A stretch of DNA of 64,000 bases from Larix kaempferi. Its lineage: Eukaryota; Streptophyta; Pinopsida; Pinales; Pinaceae. The position numbers and the translations under genes were made by a program. The DNA is taken from positions 566,001 to 630,000 of the forward strand of contig BSBM01000261.1 in NCBI GenBank assembly GCA_027924585.1, read 5' to 3'. This document shows, one piece after another, positions 1-12,046 of the stretch; positions within the stretch are counted from its first letter, which is position 1, and each line of letters opens with the position of its first letter. Below the pieces are notes generated by a model. That model searched no databases and was not told where the DNA came from. It saw only the letters and a list, made by a program, of their open reading frames with translations.

Positions 1-1405
1 ACAGTAAAGCTCAAGCAATGGCGAAGAAACACACTCATTTGTGGGAAAAATGTTTTACCTTAATTATTTAATGAAGTTGTTTTTTACGATTATTCTTGTA
101 TGTTTAAAATGCGTATTAAATAAACTAATTCTGTGGAAATCGAGCGTGATTGAGTAGGTTCAGGGGCATTAAAGGACAAACACGTAGAAGACTGAGGGAT
201 CATGTAGCTCAGTGCCTTTTTCCTGATTTCTAGAGAACGCACTCATGTTTAAGGAGAATTGGCATTTAGACATTTAGTTAGGTTCAACATTAAGAATTAT
301 ATAAATATGGACCTCTCAGGTAGCGAGAGGTCTCTGTTGACATTTTTGGAGAAACATTGTTTCATGTTTTTGCACTATTGAGATACTTCTGAGTTACAGA
401 CCTTTGTGAAGACATGGAGTTTATATTTTAATAGAAGATTGATGTTAAATCCCAGTCAGCATCTATAAGTTTCGTTCCCTCCTAAGTACAGGTTGGAGAG
501 GGCCCCTCCAACATGTAAGTCAAGGGATTTCCATTTTTCAGGTATTTTCGATTATGTGTTTTACAGTGATGAAAATTTATATCGCATATGGAAGTATTTG
601 AATGATGTCTTTATTCTGTAGTAATTTATAACACATTCTGTAGTTCAGCAATACGGTTTCAGTAGTCCTGTAGCTGCTTTCTTCCAACGCACATTTTAAA
701 CAACGATTCCATATATATTAGCATTGCCTTCAAAAATCATGGTTTAGATCTAAGGTTTATGAATGTTTCCCATCATGATTAATTGCTTCTCGAGATTGAT
801 TGCTTTGATTTCTTAATAATAGATGTGTAGCATGAGATGTTAGATTAGAATTCTAGTTTTATGCATAAGTAATTACAGACCTTGCTTTCTTTAATTTAGA
901 ATAGATCTGTTATAGCATTTCACTTTCATAGTCTAGATTCACCATTCTGCATTAGGTAGATTCATAGCAATATCTCTTTCACTTTCATCATTTTTAATTC
1001 TTTAAAATAGATTTACTGCTTTTAGTATTTTAATTCTTTAAATTAGATTTACTGCTTTTAGTATTTTAATTCTTTAAAATAGATTTACTGTTTCCCAGTA
1101 TTTAATTCCCTAGTATAAACAGTTTTATGTATTGAGTAGGAAACCCTTAAAACATTGATACTGATACCCAACCGCGACAAAGATTATCCTATAAGAGCAC
1201 AGATAGTGCCTGCACCTCTAAAGTTTGTACGTCCGCCGGGTTGATAATTAAAGTAGGCTCTTAGTACAGTTGTCCTCATTAGGCATCCATATTGGGAGCT
1301 CACCAAGTATCTATATTGTTTTACTTCTCTAATTTTATAATTAATAAAACAACAAAAATCATTTATATTAAGTCTATGATTTGTGACGAGACATAAAACT
1401 TACAG
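1..1405. other. unassigned AT-rich sequence, possibly interior of a CACTA-like element
   Basis: No convincing open frame or RNA gene is visible. It lies upstream of two exon-like blocks and a CACTA-like right end (3054), so it may be transposon intron or interior sequence. No CACTA-type left end (CACTACA...) was seen, so the element would begin outside the window. A 36-bp AT-rich tandem repeat sits at 991-1105. Confidence 0.4.
991..1105. repeat. 36-bp AT-rich tandem repeat, three copies
   Basis: The unit contains TTAATTCTTTAAA and GATTTACTG, and recurs at 995, 1031 and 1067 with only a few differences. It is a simple local tandem duplication. Confidence 0.8.
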
Positions 1406-1721
1406 GAAACAAAGTATGGAGTAGAGCCAACAGAAGACATGTTGATAGAAGGAATGAGATTTGGTTTTGAAAGAATGTGTATCATTCATGACTCAATTAT
1501 TTATATGGTAAGTCACCCTTCAATTTACATTAATGTATACTATCTATTTTATTTTTCATTATTCCCGTTAATGTAGATACACTCAATACACTTTATTTTT
1601 ATGTTTGCAGATAGAAGTTGGAGAAGAGGAAAACAATCGATCCATTCAACAAAACATTCGGCCAAATAACCCAATTGATGCAAGTGACTCGAGCATCGAT
1701 GACAGTTCTAGCGAAGAATGA
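1406..1721 (+). CDS. last two exons of an unidentified gene (possibly transposon-encoded)
   Basis: Two phase-0 blocks look like real exons. The first is 1406-1507 (34 codons, preceded by TTACAG and followed by GTAAGT). The second is 1611-1721 (36 codons plus TGA, preceded by TTTGCAG). The second ends in a Ser/Asp/Glu-rich tail (DSSIDDSSSEE). The joined C-terminus is about 70 residues and resembles no family I can name. Earlier exons would lie upstream and I could not identify them. A CACTA-like right end follows 1.3 kb downstream, so the most economical reading is the 3' end of a CACTA-encoded gene. A host gene cannot be excluded. What is seen: clean splice consensus and open frame. What is inferred: the transposon link. 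Confidence 0.45.
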
Positions 1722-2229
1722 TGATCCATATTTAATTTTGATGTTAATGCAAGTTGCTATAGCTTGTTGTATATTTTGAAATAATTGTTTGTGAAAATTA
1801 GACATTTTGTATAATAATGTACTGCACATACTATCCGAATTGAAAAACAACAGGTTACCAATAAGTGTAACAATTACATGCATGTTGACATTTTGATTAT
1901 TGGTATCTCTATGTTGTCCTATTTTTGTATGACAAATGCACTCTTATTGATATATAATAAAATAATTTTTTTTATTCTTTTGCATTCTTCAATGTTATTG
2001 TCAAATGTTACATGTGAAATGGTACATTGGTAATTAAATGTATGGATGATTAAATATTACAAGCAATATTTTCATCTATGATATAAGAAATTAATGCAAA
2101 CAAACACAATAATTAAAATTGAAATGAATAGTACTATAAAAAATATTTCAATTTCAGATGAATAATGGAATTAAAAAATCTATATATAATATATATATTT
2201 GACTCCAATGTCAGTAGCCACTGTTCAAA

Positions 2230-3054
2230 GAATCATATGCGGTTTTTTTTATAATTGATGTCCCACCAGTGCACCTACCCGAACTATACGTACTGATGCG
2301 TTTATGTCAACGATACGCCCGACACTCCAATGTAAATTAAATGCATCGTTAAATTTAAAAAATAAGAATATCCACATGCTAGATGACTTATCTCGTGCAT
2401 TTTTGTTTTTTTATCGCACTTGTGCATGTCAATGGTTTAGATGCACCAAGAACTATCTAAGCTTATATAAACCGATACTTTTTTGTGTTTAAGTGTTCCA
2501 GTGCATTTTAGTTGTTTAAATGCACCATTTTGATAGTTTCTAAGCACTAGTGCATTTGACAATGAAATGCACCGGTGCACTCTTATAAATGGATAGCATC
2601 AAAGTAAAATTTAAAAATATTAAAAATTGTACGGTGCATATGATGTAGCATATCACATCGGTGCATTTATTTTGCACACAAGCACCAGTGCATAAAATCT
2701 AAACGCAAGCACATGTGCAGCGTTGAAATTTGGTTCATTTCGGTGCTTGTTCTGTTTGAGTGCATCAGAGCATATTTTTACATCGTAAAACACCAATGTG
2801 TTGTGTTACTACACGCACCAGTGCACACAATTTAAACGAAGCACATTGGTAAAAAAATGCGCTAAAACATCCGGCCATTGAGTTTTTTTTAGTTATAAAT
2901 AATATCCGTAATAACCTCCATTAAAACATCTGCTACCATTGGTGGAGGTTGTAGCAGAGGTTTTTTTGACAATTTTTTCCAATCTTGTCACACGAAAAGC
3001 CTCCGCTATGACCTCCACTACAGGATCTTTTCCTTGTAGTTCCTCCCTGTAGTG
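2230..3054 (+). mobile_element. right end of a CACTA (En/Spm-like) DNA transposon with subterminal palindromic repeats
   Basis: From 2264 to 2830 a degenerate palindrome of the form CAC-NN-GTGCA recurs (CACCAGTGCAC, CACTAGTGCAT, CACCGGTGCAC, CACCAGTGCAT, CACATGTGCA). Many single GTGCAT or TGCACC half-sites lie between. A hairpin follows at about 2930-2957 (CTGCTAC...GTAGCAG), then a GC-richer end with CTCCGCTATGACCTCCACTACAGG. Read on the minus strand, the terminus at 3054 is CACTACAGGGAGGAACTACA, a CACTA-type inverted terminus. Dense subterminal repeats that bind the element's own protein are a hallmark of this superfamily. The possible 3-bp target duplication (GAA at 3055-3057) cannot be checked because the left end is absent. 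Confidence 0.65.
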
Positions 3055-3139
3055 GAAGAAGTTTTCTCACTAGAATACATTGAGTTTTGGGTTAAGCGCC
3101 TGACAAATGGAAAAACTAAGGAAATTGAAGAATACTAAG

Positions 3140-4980
3140 CATAAATATTAAGAATTGGAGGGCCCGTTCTCATTCCTCACATTTACAAACTCTGCAATCT
3201 AGCGACCAAACAAGGTTTTCCTAATCCTTGGGATCAGAGCCTAATTATTCCTATCTTTAAAGGCGTTGATAAAAATAACCCCTCTAATTACTGGATCATT
3301 ATGAGTATCCCTCTCGTATCCAAGATTTATAATATCATCTTAGAAAAGAAAATCAATATATGGCTAGAAAGTGAAGGTAAGTAGGATAGATGTTAGAGAG
3401 ATTTAGAATACATCACTCGACCATAAACCATCTCGTTGCGCTTAGGATCATTATGGAGGAATGTTTTAATAGTAAATCCAATCTCTTTTACTACTTTGTG
3501 GACTTTAGGAAAGAATTCGATACGAAGCCGAGAAATAACTTGTGGAATAGATTATAAGAGCTCAAGGTTACTTTTGGGTTGAGAGCTTCCAGAATAAGAT
3601 TGTACAAGACTATCATTGCCAAATTTAAGAGAACTGAGGGGTGGTTGAAAGATATTAATTGTAATATTGGATTTAAGCAAGTTTTTCCTCTCTCCCCTAC
3701 CCTTTTCGGCATATAAATTGATAAGCTAGAAGGGTTTTTAGAAGAGGCAAGTTGCATTGGCACGACCTTAGCTGGAATAATTGTCATCATCCCTCTCTAT
3801 GCTGATGATATTATTCTTATGGCAAGGTGCCCCTTTAATCTCAATAAGCAATCAATAATTCTCAAGGATTTTTGCTCTAATATGGGTATGACTATTAACA
3901 CTAACAAAACAATAGCTATGATTATCAAGTACAAGAAGGTCACTTATGATAATTTTGTATATGACAATAACAACTTGGAGGAGCTGTCTTCTTACAAATA
4001 TCTTAGAATTAATATCCATCACAAGCTCAACTGGAACTATAGCATTGAGAAAAGAATTCATGGAGGGTGGAGAGCTTATTTTGGTCTTGAAAACAATTGT
4101 AAATCGACAAACCTTGTGATGTGGGATAAAAAGAAGTTTAGTTTTGAAACTCTCGTCACTCCTGTTATCTTGCACGGTTGTGAAGCTTGTTGTAGCATCA
4201 CTAGAGAATCTTGGAGAAATATTGAATAAATCCAAAAGAATTTTATAATGTATAACCTCAAAATTAAAATCAATACACCCTATCCTATTCTCCTAATATA
4301 AGTGGGTCTTCCCCCATTGAGAGCATCGCTATGGCTAGGTACCTGAGGTACAAGTACAAGATAAATAACATGGAAGACCATAAAATTCCTAAAATTGCTT
4401 TAAAATCCAATCATGACAAGCTACGACTCAAAATAGGCCAGTACAAAGATTCCTCGGCTTGGTTAAACTATTGGGGGATTGATGAAAATACCACTTTGCA
4501 AAATATCAATAATATTAAAAATATTATCACATCTAATTTTAAAGAGAAAATGTCGAGAAAGAAAGCATTAGAGGCTAAAAGAAAATTAAGATACTATAAG
4601 GAGGTCATTAACCATAATATGGAAGATCAAAAGTATTCCTCTATTTTAACTAGTTCAAAGAAAAAACTTAATATTGCCACTTGATAAGAATGAACTCTCA
4701 TGAGCTCCATAGTGAAACAAAACGCTCAATAATTCCTAAACACCATGGGTGGAAAAGATTTGCCATATTTGTGAGATTATGAGCATTAACGATGAATGTC
4801 AGTTTCTCTTACAGTGCCCTTCGTATACCCACATTAGATCATAGTTTCATAATCTTTGCTATAATACAAACCTCCTTAACCTTAAACATATCAAAACTAT
4901 GGCAACTTAGAACACTTCTTTCTAAGCTTTTTGAGCATATGAAGAAAATTTTATAGCAATCCAATGAATTCATTCATTTT
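3140..4980 (+). pseudogene. decayed non-LTR retrotransposon (LINE) reverse transcriptase and C-terminal region
   Basis: The plus strand encodes, in order, pieces of a LINE polyprotein. A PIFKGVDKNNPSNY block (about 3245-3290) matches the RT finger motif IPIFKKGD..NYR. FVDFRKEFD (about 3500) is the palm A motif. YADDII (3802-3819) is the catalytic YxDD box. A thumb and connection region follows (3819-4229), and a long basic C-terminal part (4331-4684) is followed by remnants of a NSHEL..SETGRW type segment (4690-4850). Several stops and frameshifts interrupt it, including one inside the RT at about 3715. The endonuclease half is missing, consistent with 5' truncation. It belongs to a different LINE lineage from the copies at 31766 and 57745. 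It is not functional. Confidence 0.85.
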
Positions 4981-5815
4981 CTCTTAAGGTACAATAAACC
5001 AAAATTAATATCGACCAATGTTAACCACCATCATAATCATATAATTTAATATTTAATATATATTTAAATTTATTTTATTTTCCTAATTAATTAATAAAAC
5101 AAATATTAAAATAAAATTATTAATTTTGATAATAAATGGTAAAATTAATATTATATTGAAATGAAATTATAAATATTAATGCAAAATTAAAGTGAATAAC
5201 TTCGAAAGATATATGGCGAATACCTTTTTGTTAAAATTCGCCTTTTTGTTAGAACTACATTTTTGAATATCTAGTCAAAGTAAATTATTTTTTTGAGTTT
5301 ACTACATCTATTTCTTTGAAAGATCGTTTGTCGTTATTTTATTTTTGTTCAAATTTATAGAGTCTAATTATTCCTTTGCATTTAATTTATCCATTTTTTT
5401 AGAAAATGATTGGTTGTTATAAAAATTTATTAATACAATTTTTATCAAAATTATCATTTTGAGTGAATGAAATCTTTTTAAATTACTTTTAATCACTTTT
5501 ATTATAATTAGAAATTGTAATATTATAATTTTATCCAATCTTAAATGGTTATGGATAATGATGATGAATCTATTATTAACTTTTAATAAAATATAATTTA
5601 GCTTTTCACATCTTAAAAAAAGGTAAAGAATAATTTGATTTTTTTTTAAATTTGAAAAAATTGAGCTTTGATATGGGTTTATCATTATGCATGACTTTTC
5701 AATTTTAATTCTCTTATTACATTATATCGATATTGTGTTTATATCTCAAAATTTGGGATGGATTAGCATTTATGTTTTTTCTAAATTGCTGAGATAAGTG
5801 CATTCTCTATATTGA
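4981..5815. other. AT-rich spacer, nothing recognised
   Basis: Very AT-rich sequence after the LINE. No gene, RNA or repeat boundary could be supported; open frames here are short and look random. Confidence 0.5.
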
Positions 5816-6021
5816 TTGCGTGGAGAGGCGCTCTACAGCCCAGTATGAGGGAGATCTTGTAACGTTTGTCCATGTTTGTCCTTATTGTCGGCTAATAAAG
5901 AAAAATGTTAATGATTAGCGGACAATAAGGACAAACATGGTATGGCCGACAACAAGAACAAACATGGACAAATGTTACAAGATCTCCCTCATACTGGTTT
6001 GTAGAGCGCCTCTCGACGCAA
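5816..6021. mobile_element. foldback MITE, about 206 bp with about 75-bp inverted arms
   Basis: The left arm starting TTGCGTGGAGAGGCGCTCTA is matched by the reverse complement of the right arm ending GCGCCTCTCGACGCAA. Both arms share the core AGTATGAGGGAGATCTTGTA and a following CCATGTTTGT block. Arm identity is roughly 90 percent, so nearly the whole element can fold into one hairpin. There is also an internal partial repeat of AACAAACATGG. There is no coding capacity. The flanks are AT-rich and no unambiguous target duplication could be called, so the superfamily is undetermined. Confidence 0.85.
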
Positions 6022-6261
6022 TAATAATAAAAAATAATTAATATTATGTCGATCATTAATAAAAGGATGTGTATTTTCATTTGAATGAAATCCTAGTCTA
6101 GATAATACATGGAAGGAAAGCAACACAGACAAATGGAAAAAAAAAATTATGGTAAAAAAACTGCGGCAAAGAGAATGGAACCAACAAAGAGAGAATTTGA
6201 GCAATTTCTACGAACAGATAATTTTCGGTTTAATAATTTTCGTTTTAATTAATACCATGTG

Positions 6262-6690
6262 CCTCGTCGTTCTCCTGCGCGAGCTGCCCTTCCAGCTCCT
6301 CCACGCAGCTCCTCCCCTCCGCAGACCTCCCCTCCCCTCCCTTCCGCGAGCTGCCCTCCCAGCTCCTTCCCTCCGCAGACCTCCCCTCCCCTCCTTCGCG
6401 AGCTTCCCTCCCAACTCCTCCACACAGCTCCTCCCATCCGCAGACCTCCACTCCACGAACTGCCCTCCCCTCCGCTCCCCTCCTGTGTCCTCCCCTCCCA
6501 GCTCCTCCACGTAGCTCCTCCGAGCTCCTCCTCTCCACGAGCTCCCCCTAGCTCATCCACGAGCTCCTCCATGCAGCTCCTCTTCTCCAACCTTTCCTCC
6601 ACGTCGCCTTCTCCCCTCTAGCCTTCCCTCCAACGTTCCATCCTTCTCCTTCTCCCCTCCACATCGCCTTCTCTCCTACTCCTTCAGCAT
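6262..6690. repeat. C/T-rich degenerate minisatellite
   Basis: A strongly strand-asymmetric tract (almost purely C and T on the plus strand with periodic GAGCT and GCAG) made of degenerate units such as CGAGCTCCTCC and CTCCCCTCCGCAGAC. The repetition keeps several frames open by chance (Pro/Ser/Leu-rich on plus, Gly/Glu/Arg-rich on minus). These should not be called genes. Confidence 0.8.
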
Positions 6691-6853
6691 ATTAACATAT
6701 TAAAATCAAAAGATAATTTAAATTTTTAAATTTTAACTTATTAAATTTAAAATATAATTAAATTTTTTTAATTTTCACATATTTAAATTAAAAAATAATT
6801 TAAAATAAGTATGGGGATTATAATGAAATATTATTATTATAAGTATATAAATA

Positions 6854-7047
6854 AGGACTACCTATGGTATAGTGGTAAGGGTGTTCGGAAGGTTGGGAGA
6901 TTTGATCCCTCTCGGAGCTTGATAGAGCCTAGGATTTGGATCTAGGCTACTTTTATGGCAATCATTTAAACTTCAAAATAACTCTTAGCTGATGCATGGA
7001 TAACGGGCTTCATGGAAGACAACGTGTTTAACATAGTGGTTGGCTGT
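6854..7047 (+). mobile_element. tRNA-derived SINE
   Basis: A pol III box A (TGGTATAGTGG, 6865-6875) is followed 33 nt later by a box B-like AGATTTGATCC (6898-6908). The tRNA-like head is followed by a perfect stem AGCCTAG...CTAGGCT (6926-6948) and a tRNA-unrelated body ending in an AT-rich tail. A possible target duplication TAAATAA flanks it (about 6847 and 7048), but the flanks are AT-rich so that is weak. The head is too degenerate to be a working tRNA gene. Confidence 0.6.
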
Positions 7048-9132
7048 TAAATAAATATAAACATTAAACTAATTAATATAAACATAAAAACAAATGCTAT
7101 TTAATAAACATATCCCTTTCCTTAATCGTGGCTTTACTAAATCTTATTTAAATCTTAATCAAGATGCATTTGAGCATAACGAGATAGGAAGACCATGAAA
7201 TGAATCCCCATTGTACACTTGTTACACTAAGGTTAATCTTATTGATCCACTCAAGGAAGTCCAAAATCTAAGATAATATCTAAACACCTATGGGTGTAAC
7301 TATCGGCATAATTACAACTATACATAAAGAAGAAATAACTAACAGTGACTATACTATTAAATATAAAGAAATCTATACTTCCACAATGCTTTAGGAGTTG
7401 ACCAACCATTTACAACTCTGAAAAAACTGTTATTATTTAGGTTTAAATATTTTAACTAATTTGAAAATGGTTCATCATGGTTGCAATGTCTTACCTTGGT
7501 TGTCTTTGTTAACCATCCCCATGAAACTGAGTGTCGATGCCGGACTTAAAAATGCTTTGGTAAGCTGCAAGTTGACGCGAAATTTTACAGATAAAGAACA
7601 CCCATAATATATCGCCCCTGGATATTTTACATATATATGCTATTATACAATTAATTCAATTTACAGAATACACGCTCTTTTCATGACGTCATTTCAATGA
7701 GAGTTGTCATGGCCCCTGGTATTCGAGGCTTCGAGTTGGATGCCTGCGGCCGATGTGCACTGAAAATCGTAGAACACATATTATATTATAAAATGTCAAA
7801 AGTCATAAGATAGATGATTTATTTTATTGCCATTTTATTACGGAAGCTGAAGTTTCATTTATTCAAAGAATTCAAAGCAACTCCGATGGGGGCGGGGTTT
7901 TCCATATTGAAGAAATGACTGATTAAAATTTCAACCATAGACGAGCTTTCATTCCCGAATCAATTTATAATTTGTGACAGCCTGCAATAATTAATGAAGG
8001 AGAATCGTTGTAAACCGGAATCTCTCCTGTCTCAGCATCACAATTTCCGAGCTATATGGAGATACAATGTCCTATATGGTTTTATATATATAATATTTGT
8101 ATGGCAACGTGCCAAAGCTTATTTTCTGTCCCAACAAAACCCGGTTCTGGGCATCATCAGCATCGTTTTTAGCAAAAGAGGTCAGTTCCCAAGGGAAAAG
8201 CATATCGGTTAGTAAATAAGATTTAACTAAGTAGTAGATGAATATCTTCTTTTTCTTAGGACTTCGTCAACTATACAATAGAGAACCCCAAATTTTACTT
8301 AGTTGAACACTCGCTTCACTAAGAATTAACTTCGCAGTTTTAACGGCGCGGAGACTACTTTCTATTGGGCGACTATTAATTGTATGCGATTTCGACTTTT
8401 TACTACACGGTTTCAACTTTTTACTGCCCAGTTGTACTTCGCAGTGATGCGCAATTAACTTCCCAATACTTACTTCGCGGACTTCTCAAATACTTTGGGG
8501 ATCACTTAAACAAACTTATCATGAAAAATATATCTTTAAGACATAACAATTAAAACATCTTACTGGAAGTTACTCTTTGTTAAATTAGAACTTTCACTAC
8601 GATGAACTATTTGTAAATCTTGATTTCTTTTACTGCGGATAAATGTAAACAAAATTCTCAAATCTAGAGATAATGTGCGACTTGCAATATACAACATTCT
8701 TGAGAATGAATCTAAAAACTAAAAATTTATAAACACAACTCCTCAATACATGAAAATGAACTTTCAACTATGAACTTCCACTTATAGCATTTCCTAAGAA
8801 CCGAAGATGACTTCACTTGGAAGCTACACGATCTGACATTGCAGACTGCCCTGGGTGACTCAAAAATACTGATACTCAACCATACTGACGGGGTGACTGA
8901 CAGAGCGGGCCAAGTAGATACCCGACCAGCTCATTAATTACAATATTTCCAACAAGTTCATGGTGCTGGTTGCATTTCATTATTAACAATTTCTCTTTTT
9001 ATTACGTCAGGCTTAATTAAATGGAAGGTCTAACATCCCAACTGGCATCAGCTCATCATGAGGTATTAATATCGATATTGCGTGCGGTTCAGAACAATTT
9101 AGGACTCAGATCTTGATCTTGATACTGAAGTT
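7048..9132. other. intergenic region upstream of the peroxidase gene
   Basis: No gene or transposon boundary could be supported. Base composition rises toward normal genic values from about 7480. The segment 8260-8480 contains several irregular repeats of CTTCGCAG- and CGGACTTC-like words. No canonical TATA box is obvious just before 9133. Confidence 0.4.
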
Positions 9133-10436
9133 ATGGCAGCACCCATGTTACTTCTTTGTTTGGTGGTTCTAAATACAATGTTACCTTCTACAGTAGCCCA
9201 TAATACACAGGTAAATTTCTATAGTAATACATGTCCCAGAGCAGAGCATCTTGTCCGAAGCGTAGTGCAGAAATGGTTTCTCAAGGACGAGTCCATCCCC
9301 GCGGGATTGCTACGTTTGCATTTTCATGACTGTTTCATTCGGGTAACAGCACTTTCTCACCTTAGATTCAATTTGTCAAAATGGAAATTGTATGAACTTT
9401 TTAAATGTTATAATGCAATCAATCACCATGTGCAGGGCTGCGAGGCGTCTGTTCTGATCGATAGCACCGAAGATAACGATGCAGAGAAGGATGCTGTACC
9501 CAACTCGACGCTGAGAGGATTCGATCTGATAAACGATATAAAATCTTTGTTGGAGAACAAATGCACAGGAATCGTCTCCTGCGCCGATATTCTTGCATTG
9601 GCTACTCGAGATGCAGTTGTACTCGTAAGCAATATTCAAACTCACTCATATTCCACTTGTTTTGTTTTCGTGGATTTTACTTGCAAAACAATGCTTAAAA
9701 CTGGAGATTGTAATTTCAGTCAGGGGGGCCTGAGTACCAAGTACCAACTGGGAGAAGGGATGGCGTAGTTTCGAAAAAAGAGGAAGTGGTTCTTCCGGGT
9801 CCAACATTCACCATTGACGCTGCCCTAAATGCGTTCGAATCAGTTGGCTTAAACCTAACAGATTTAGCCACATTGCTTGGTAATTAGTGATCTCTTTGCA
9901 TGGTTTGATCTATATTGCTGAAGTTTCATACATTTGCTTAATCTGATCAATTTTTTAGCGGTCAGTTCATTGATAGTTGGCTTTATTGTTTGTTTGTGAG
10001 AGCAGGAGCGCACACTATAGGTTTCGCTCACTGTGGATTCTTTAGCGACCGAGTTTACGATTTTGAGGATACTGGTCTACCAGATCCATCAATGGATCCG
10101 ACTCTTGTGACATCCCTGAAGAATGTGTGTCCCCCTCCAGACCAAAACACGGATATTCGTAAAGATCCAAAGGTTTTTCTCGACCAGACCCCGGGTAGCT
10201 CCTTCTCTTTCGACAGCGGTTTCTACCATGAAGTCCTTAACAACAAAGCGATCCTCCAGATTGATCAAGAGCTCCTGAATACGGATGTTACATCGGATCT
10301 CGCCGCAACATACGCCGGAGATGTAAACATATTTCAAGTTGCATTTAGTAATTCCATCATAAAGATGGGAAATATCAATGTATTGACAGGCAATCAAGGA
10401 GAGATCCGAGCAAACTGTAGCAAAATCAACAGCTAA
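9133..10436 (+). CDS. class III (secretory plant) peroxidase
   Basis: Exons are 9133-9342, 9436-9624, 9720-9879 and 10006-10436 (GT/AG throughout), giving 990 nt and 329 residues. The three intron positions are the classic ones of the family. Residues 1-22 form a hydrophobic signal peptide. The distal haem pocket is LRLHFHDC (Arg61, His65). The proximal ligand motif GAHTIGFAHC places His189. VSCADILALATRDAV and the conserved disulphide cysteines (34, 67, 72, 113, 119 and others) are present. Exon 3 carries GGPEYQVPTGRRDG, and the C-terminal third has the TP-SSFSFDSGFY region and LLQ-like ILQIDQEL. Length and motifs are complete, with no frameshift. Such enzymes are secreted to the apoplast or vacuole and oxidise phenolics with H2O2 (lignin, suberin, defence). 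The exact subclass is not assignable here; the C-terminal third recalls the Prx44/57 group. It is the only clearly intact host gene in the window. Confidence 0.95.
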
Positions 10437-11242
10437 CTAGCAAAGAGAAGTCGGCAGTGGCCGGGTCATTGATAGAGACAAATATCTTTAGTTAATGGGA
10501 AAATATAAAATCAAGTTGATCCAAGAATTATAGAACATAGATCTCTAAATTCTGCGGCTTGAAGTTATATCTAGCAATGGCTATGTGCAGGAAGTAGTGA
10601 AACCATCTAGATTGTTGATTATAGTTAGAAGCATAACCAATTCTAAAAATCAATTGTATTCTTTCTACATTCTTGGAATTCTTTATTTATAATACAGTGG
10701 AAGCAAATGCCATTGGGGGATACCAAGATGCTCGAACAGAGTTCACTACTCATATTAATCTATAATTTTATTTTCATTGCTAATATTCAATTGGGTTATA
10801 TAAGAAAAATTCAAAGCAATCCTCTAGTTTCTTGAAGAATAAATTGGAGTCGGTTTTGTTGTATTATAGCTCATCCCGTGTTATGATTTTACTTGAGACT
10901 GTAGCAACTTTATAACTGCCTGACAGAACTAGTCCCCGCCATATTTCTGGTGTCAAAAGGCATCGCACTCAACGTTTTGGGTTCTTATAATATGCAATAT
11001 AATTGTGATCATTATCAATCTCTGTGCCAGTACCTTCAAGTTCTAGCTGCAGAGGATGCAAGAAGCATCTTAGAAGGAGAAACACCAATTGTCTCATCCG
11101 TCTAGTACTAGCCATGTTGGATCTCAACAATAGATTAGAATTGTTTGTCTGCTACAACAGATTCTTTAGATTCAACTACAACTGCAAATTGAGTTACTCC
11201 ATCACAGGCATTTTTGGTGCCATCTGCATTGTTTAAAAGCCA
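10437..11242. other. 3' flank of the peroxidase gene
   Basis: Contains the probable 3' UTR. A possible AATAAA poly(A) signal sits at 10838-10843. Nothing else is recognised up to the 150-bp tandem array. Confidence 0.35.
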
Positions 11243-11691
11243 ATTAAACTCTTACAGCGTTAAAGGGAACAATATAAACACACTTACTAGCACATACACA
11301 CAAACGATTATATACAATAATGAAGTTGTGAGAATACCTCGAACCAAGTAATTATTCATTCACTAACTTCATAATATATATCGGAAAATTAAATTAAACT
11401 CTTACAGCGTTAAAGGGAACAATATAAACACACTTACTCGCACATACACACAAACGATTATACACAATAATGAAGTTGTGAGAATATCTCAAACTAAGTA
11501 ATTATTCATTCACTAACTTCATAATATATATCGGAAAATTAAATTAAACTCTTACAGCGTTAAAGGGAACAATATAAACACACTTACTAGCACATACACA
11601 CAAGCGATTATATACAATAATGAAGTTGTGAGAATATCTCAAACCAAGTAATTATTCATTCACTAACTTCATAATATATATCAGAAAATTA
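11243..11691. repeat. 150-bp tandem repeat, three copies
   Basis: Units start at 11243, 11393 and 11543 with ATTAAACTCTTACAGCGTTA and end with TATATATCGGAAAATTAA. Copies differ at only a few positions, so the array is young. No open frame spans a unit. It sits between the peroxidase gene and the outer LTR nest. Confidence 0.95.
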
Positions 11692-11760
11692 ACTAGGGAT
11701 TGCTTTGAAAGGTGCAATGGGATGTGATAGAAACTATGAATAAAAGTTTAACATAAAAAA

Positions 11761-12046
11761 TGTTAGATTTTAATATAGCAGTATAATTTTATTTTATTTG
11801 CCGTACAAATAAAAATAGGATCACTGAAAGATAACAACCATGCACAGAAACAGAAGAATACAAAGAATTTAACTCAACAACCTTATCTTACTCAGAGATT
11901 TCAGTCCAAAATACAAGTACAACCAGATACAAGAGTGATATGTATCAAGAGAGATCACATAGAAGAATAAACCAAAGAAGGAACCCCAAAAAAACAATCT
12001 TCTACAACCCTGGAGCGAACTTCTCCCTTGCTTTAGCGAACCTGCT
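11761..12046 (-). mobile_element. E2: terminal part of the 3' LTR of a minus-strand copia remnant
   Basis: This segment plus 20437-20620 forms one LTR-like unit of about 470 bp on the minus strand (TGTTGGTG... to ...CTAACA), split by insertion of element E1. Orientation follows from the pol remnant at 21420-22480, also on minus, and from a polypurine tract just upstream of the LTR start at 20620. The outer boundary at 11761 rests only on the TG/CA rule. Confidence 0.55.

Noticed and set aside
6149-6621. Pro/Ser-rich and Gly/Glu-rich open frames on both strands
   Set aside because: By-products of the C/T-rich minisatellite; open in several frames at once with no domain or start context.
6865-6915. 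Functional tRNA gene
   Set aside because: Box A and B are present but no cloverleaf or anticodon arm can be formed; SINE head is the better reading.
9001-9132. Core promoter for the peroxidase gene
   Set aside because: No convincing TATA box or initiator at normal spacing; not called.
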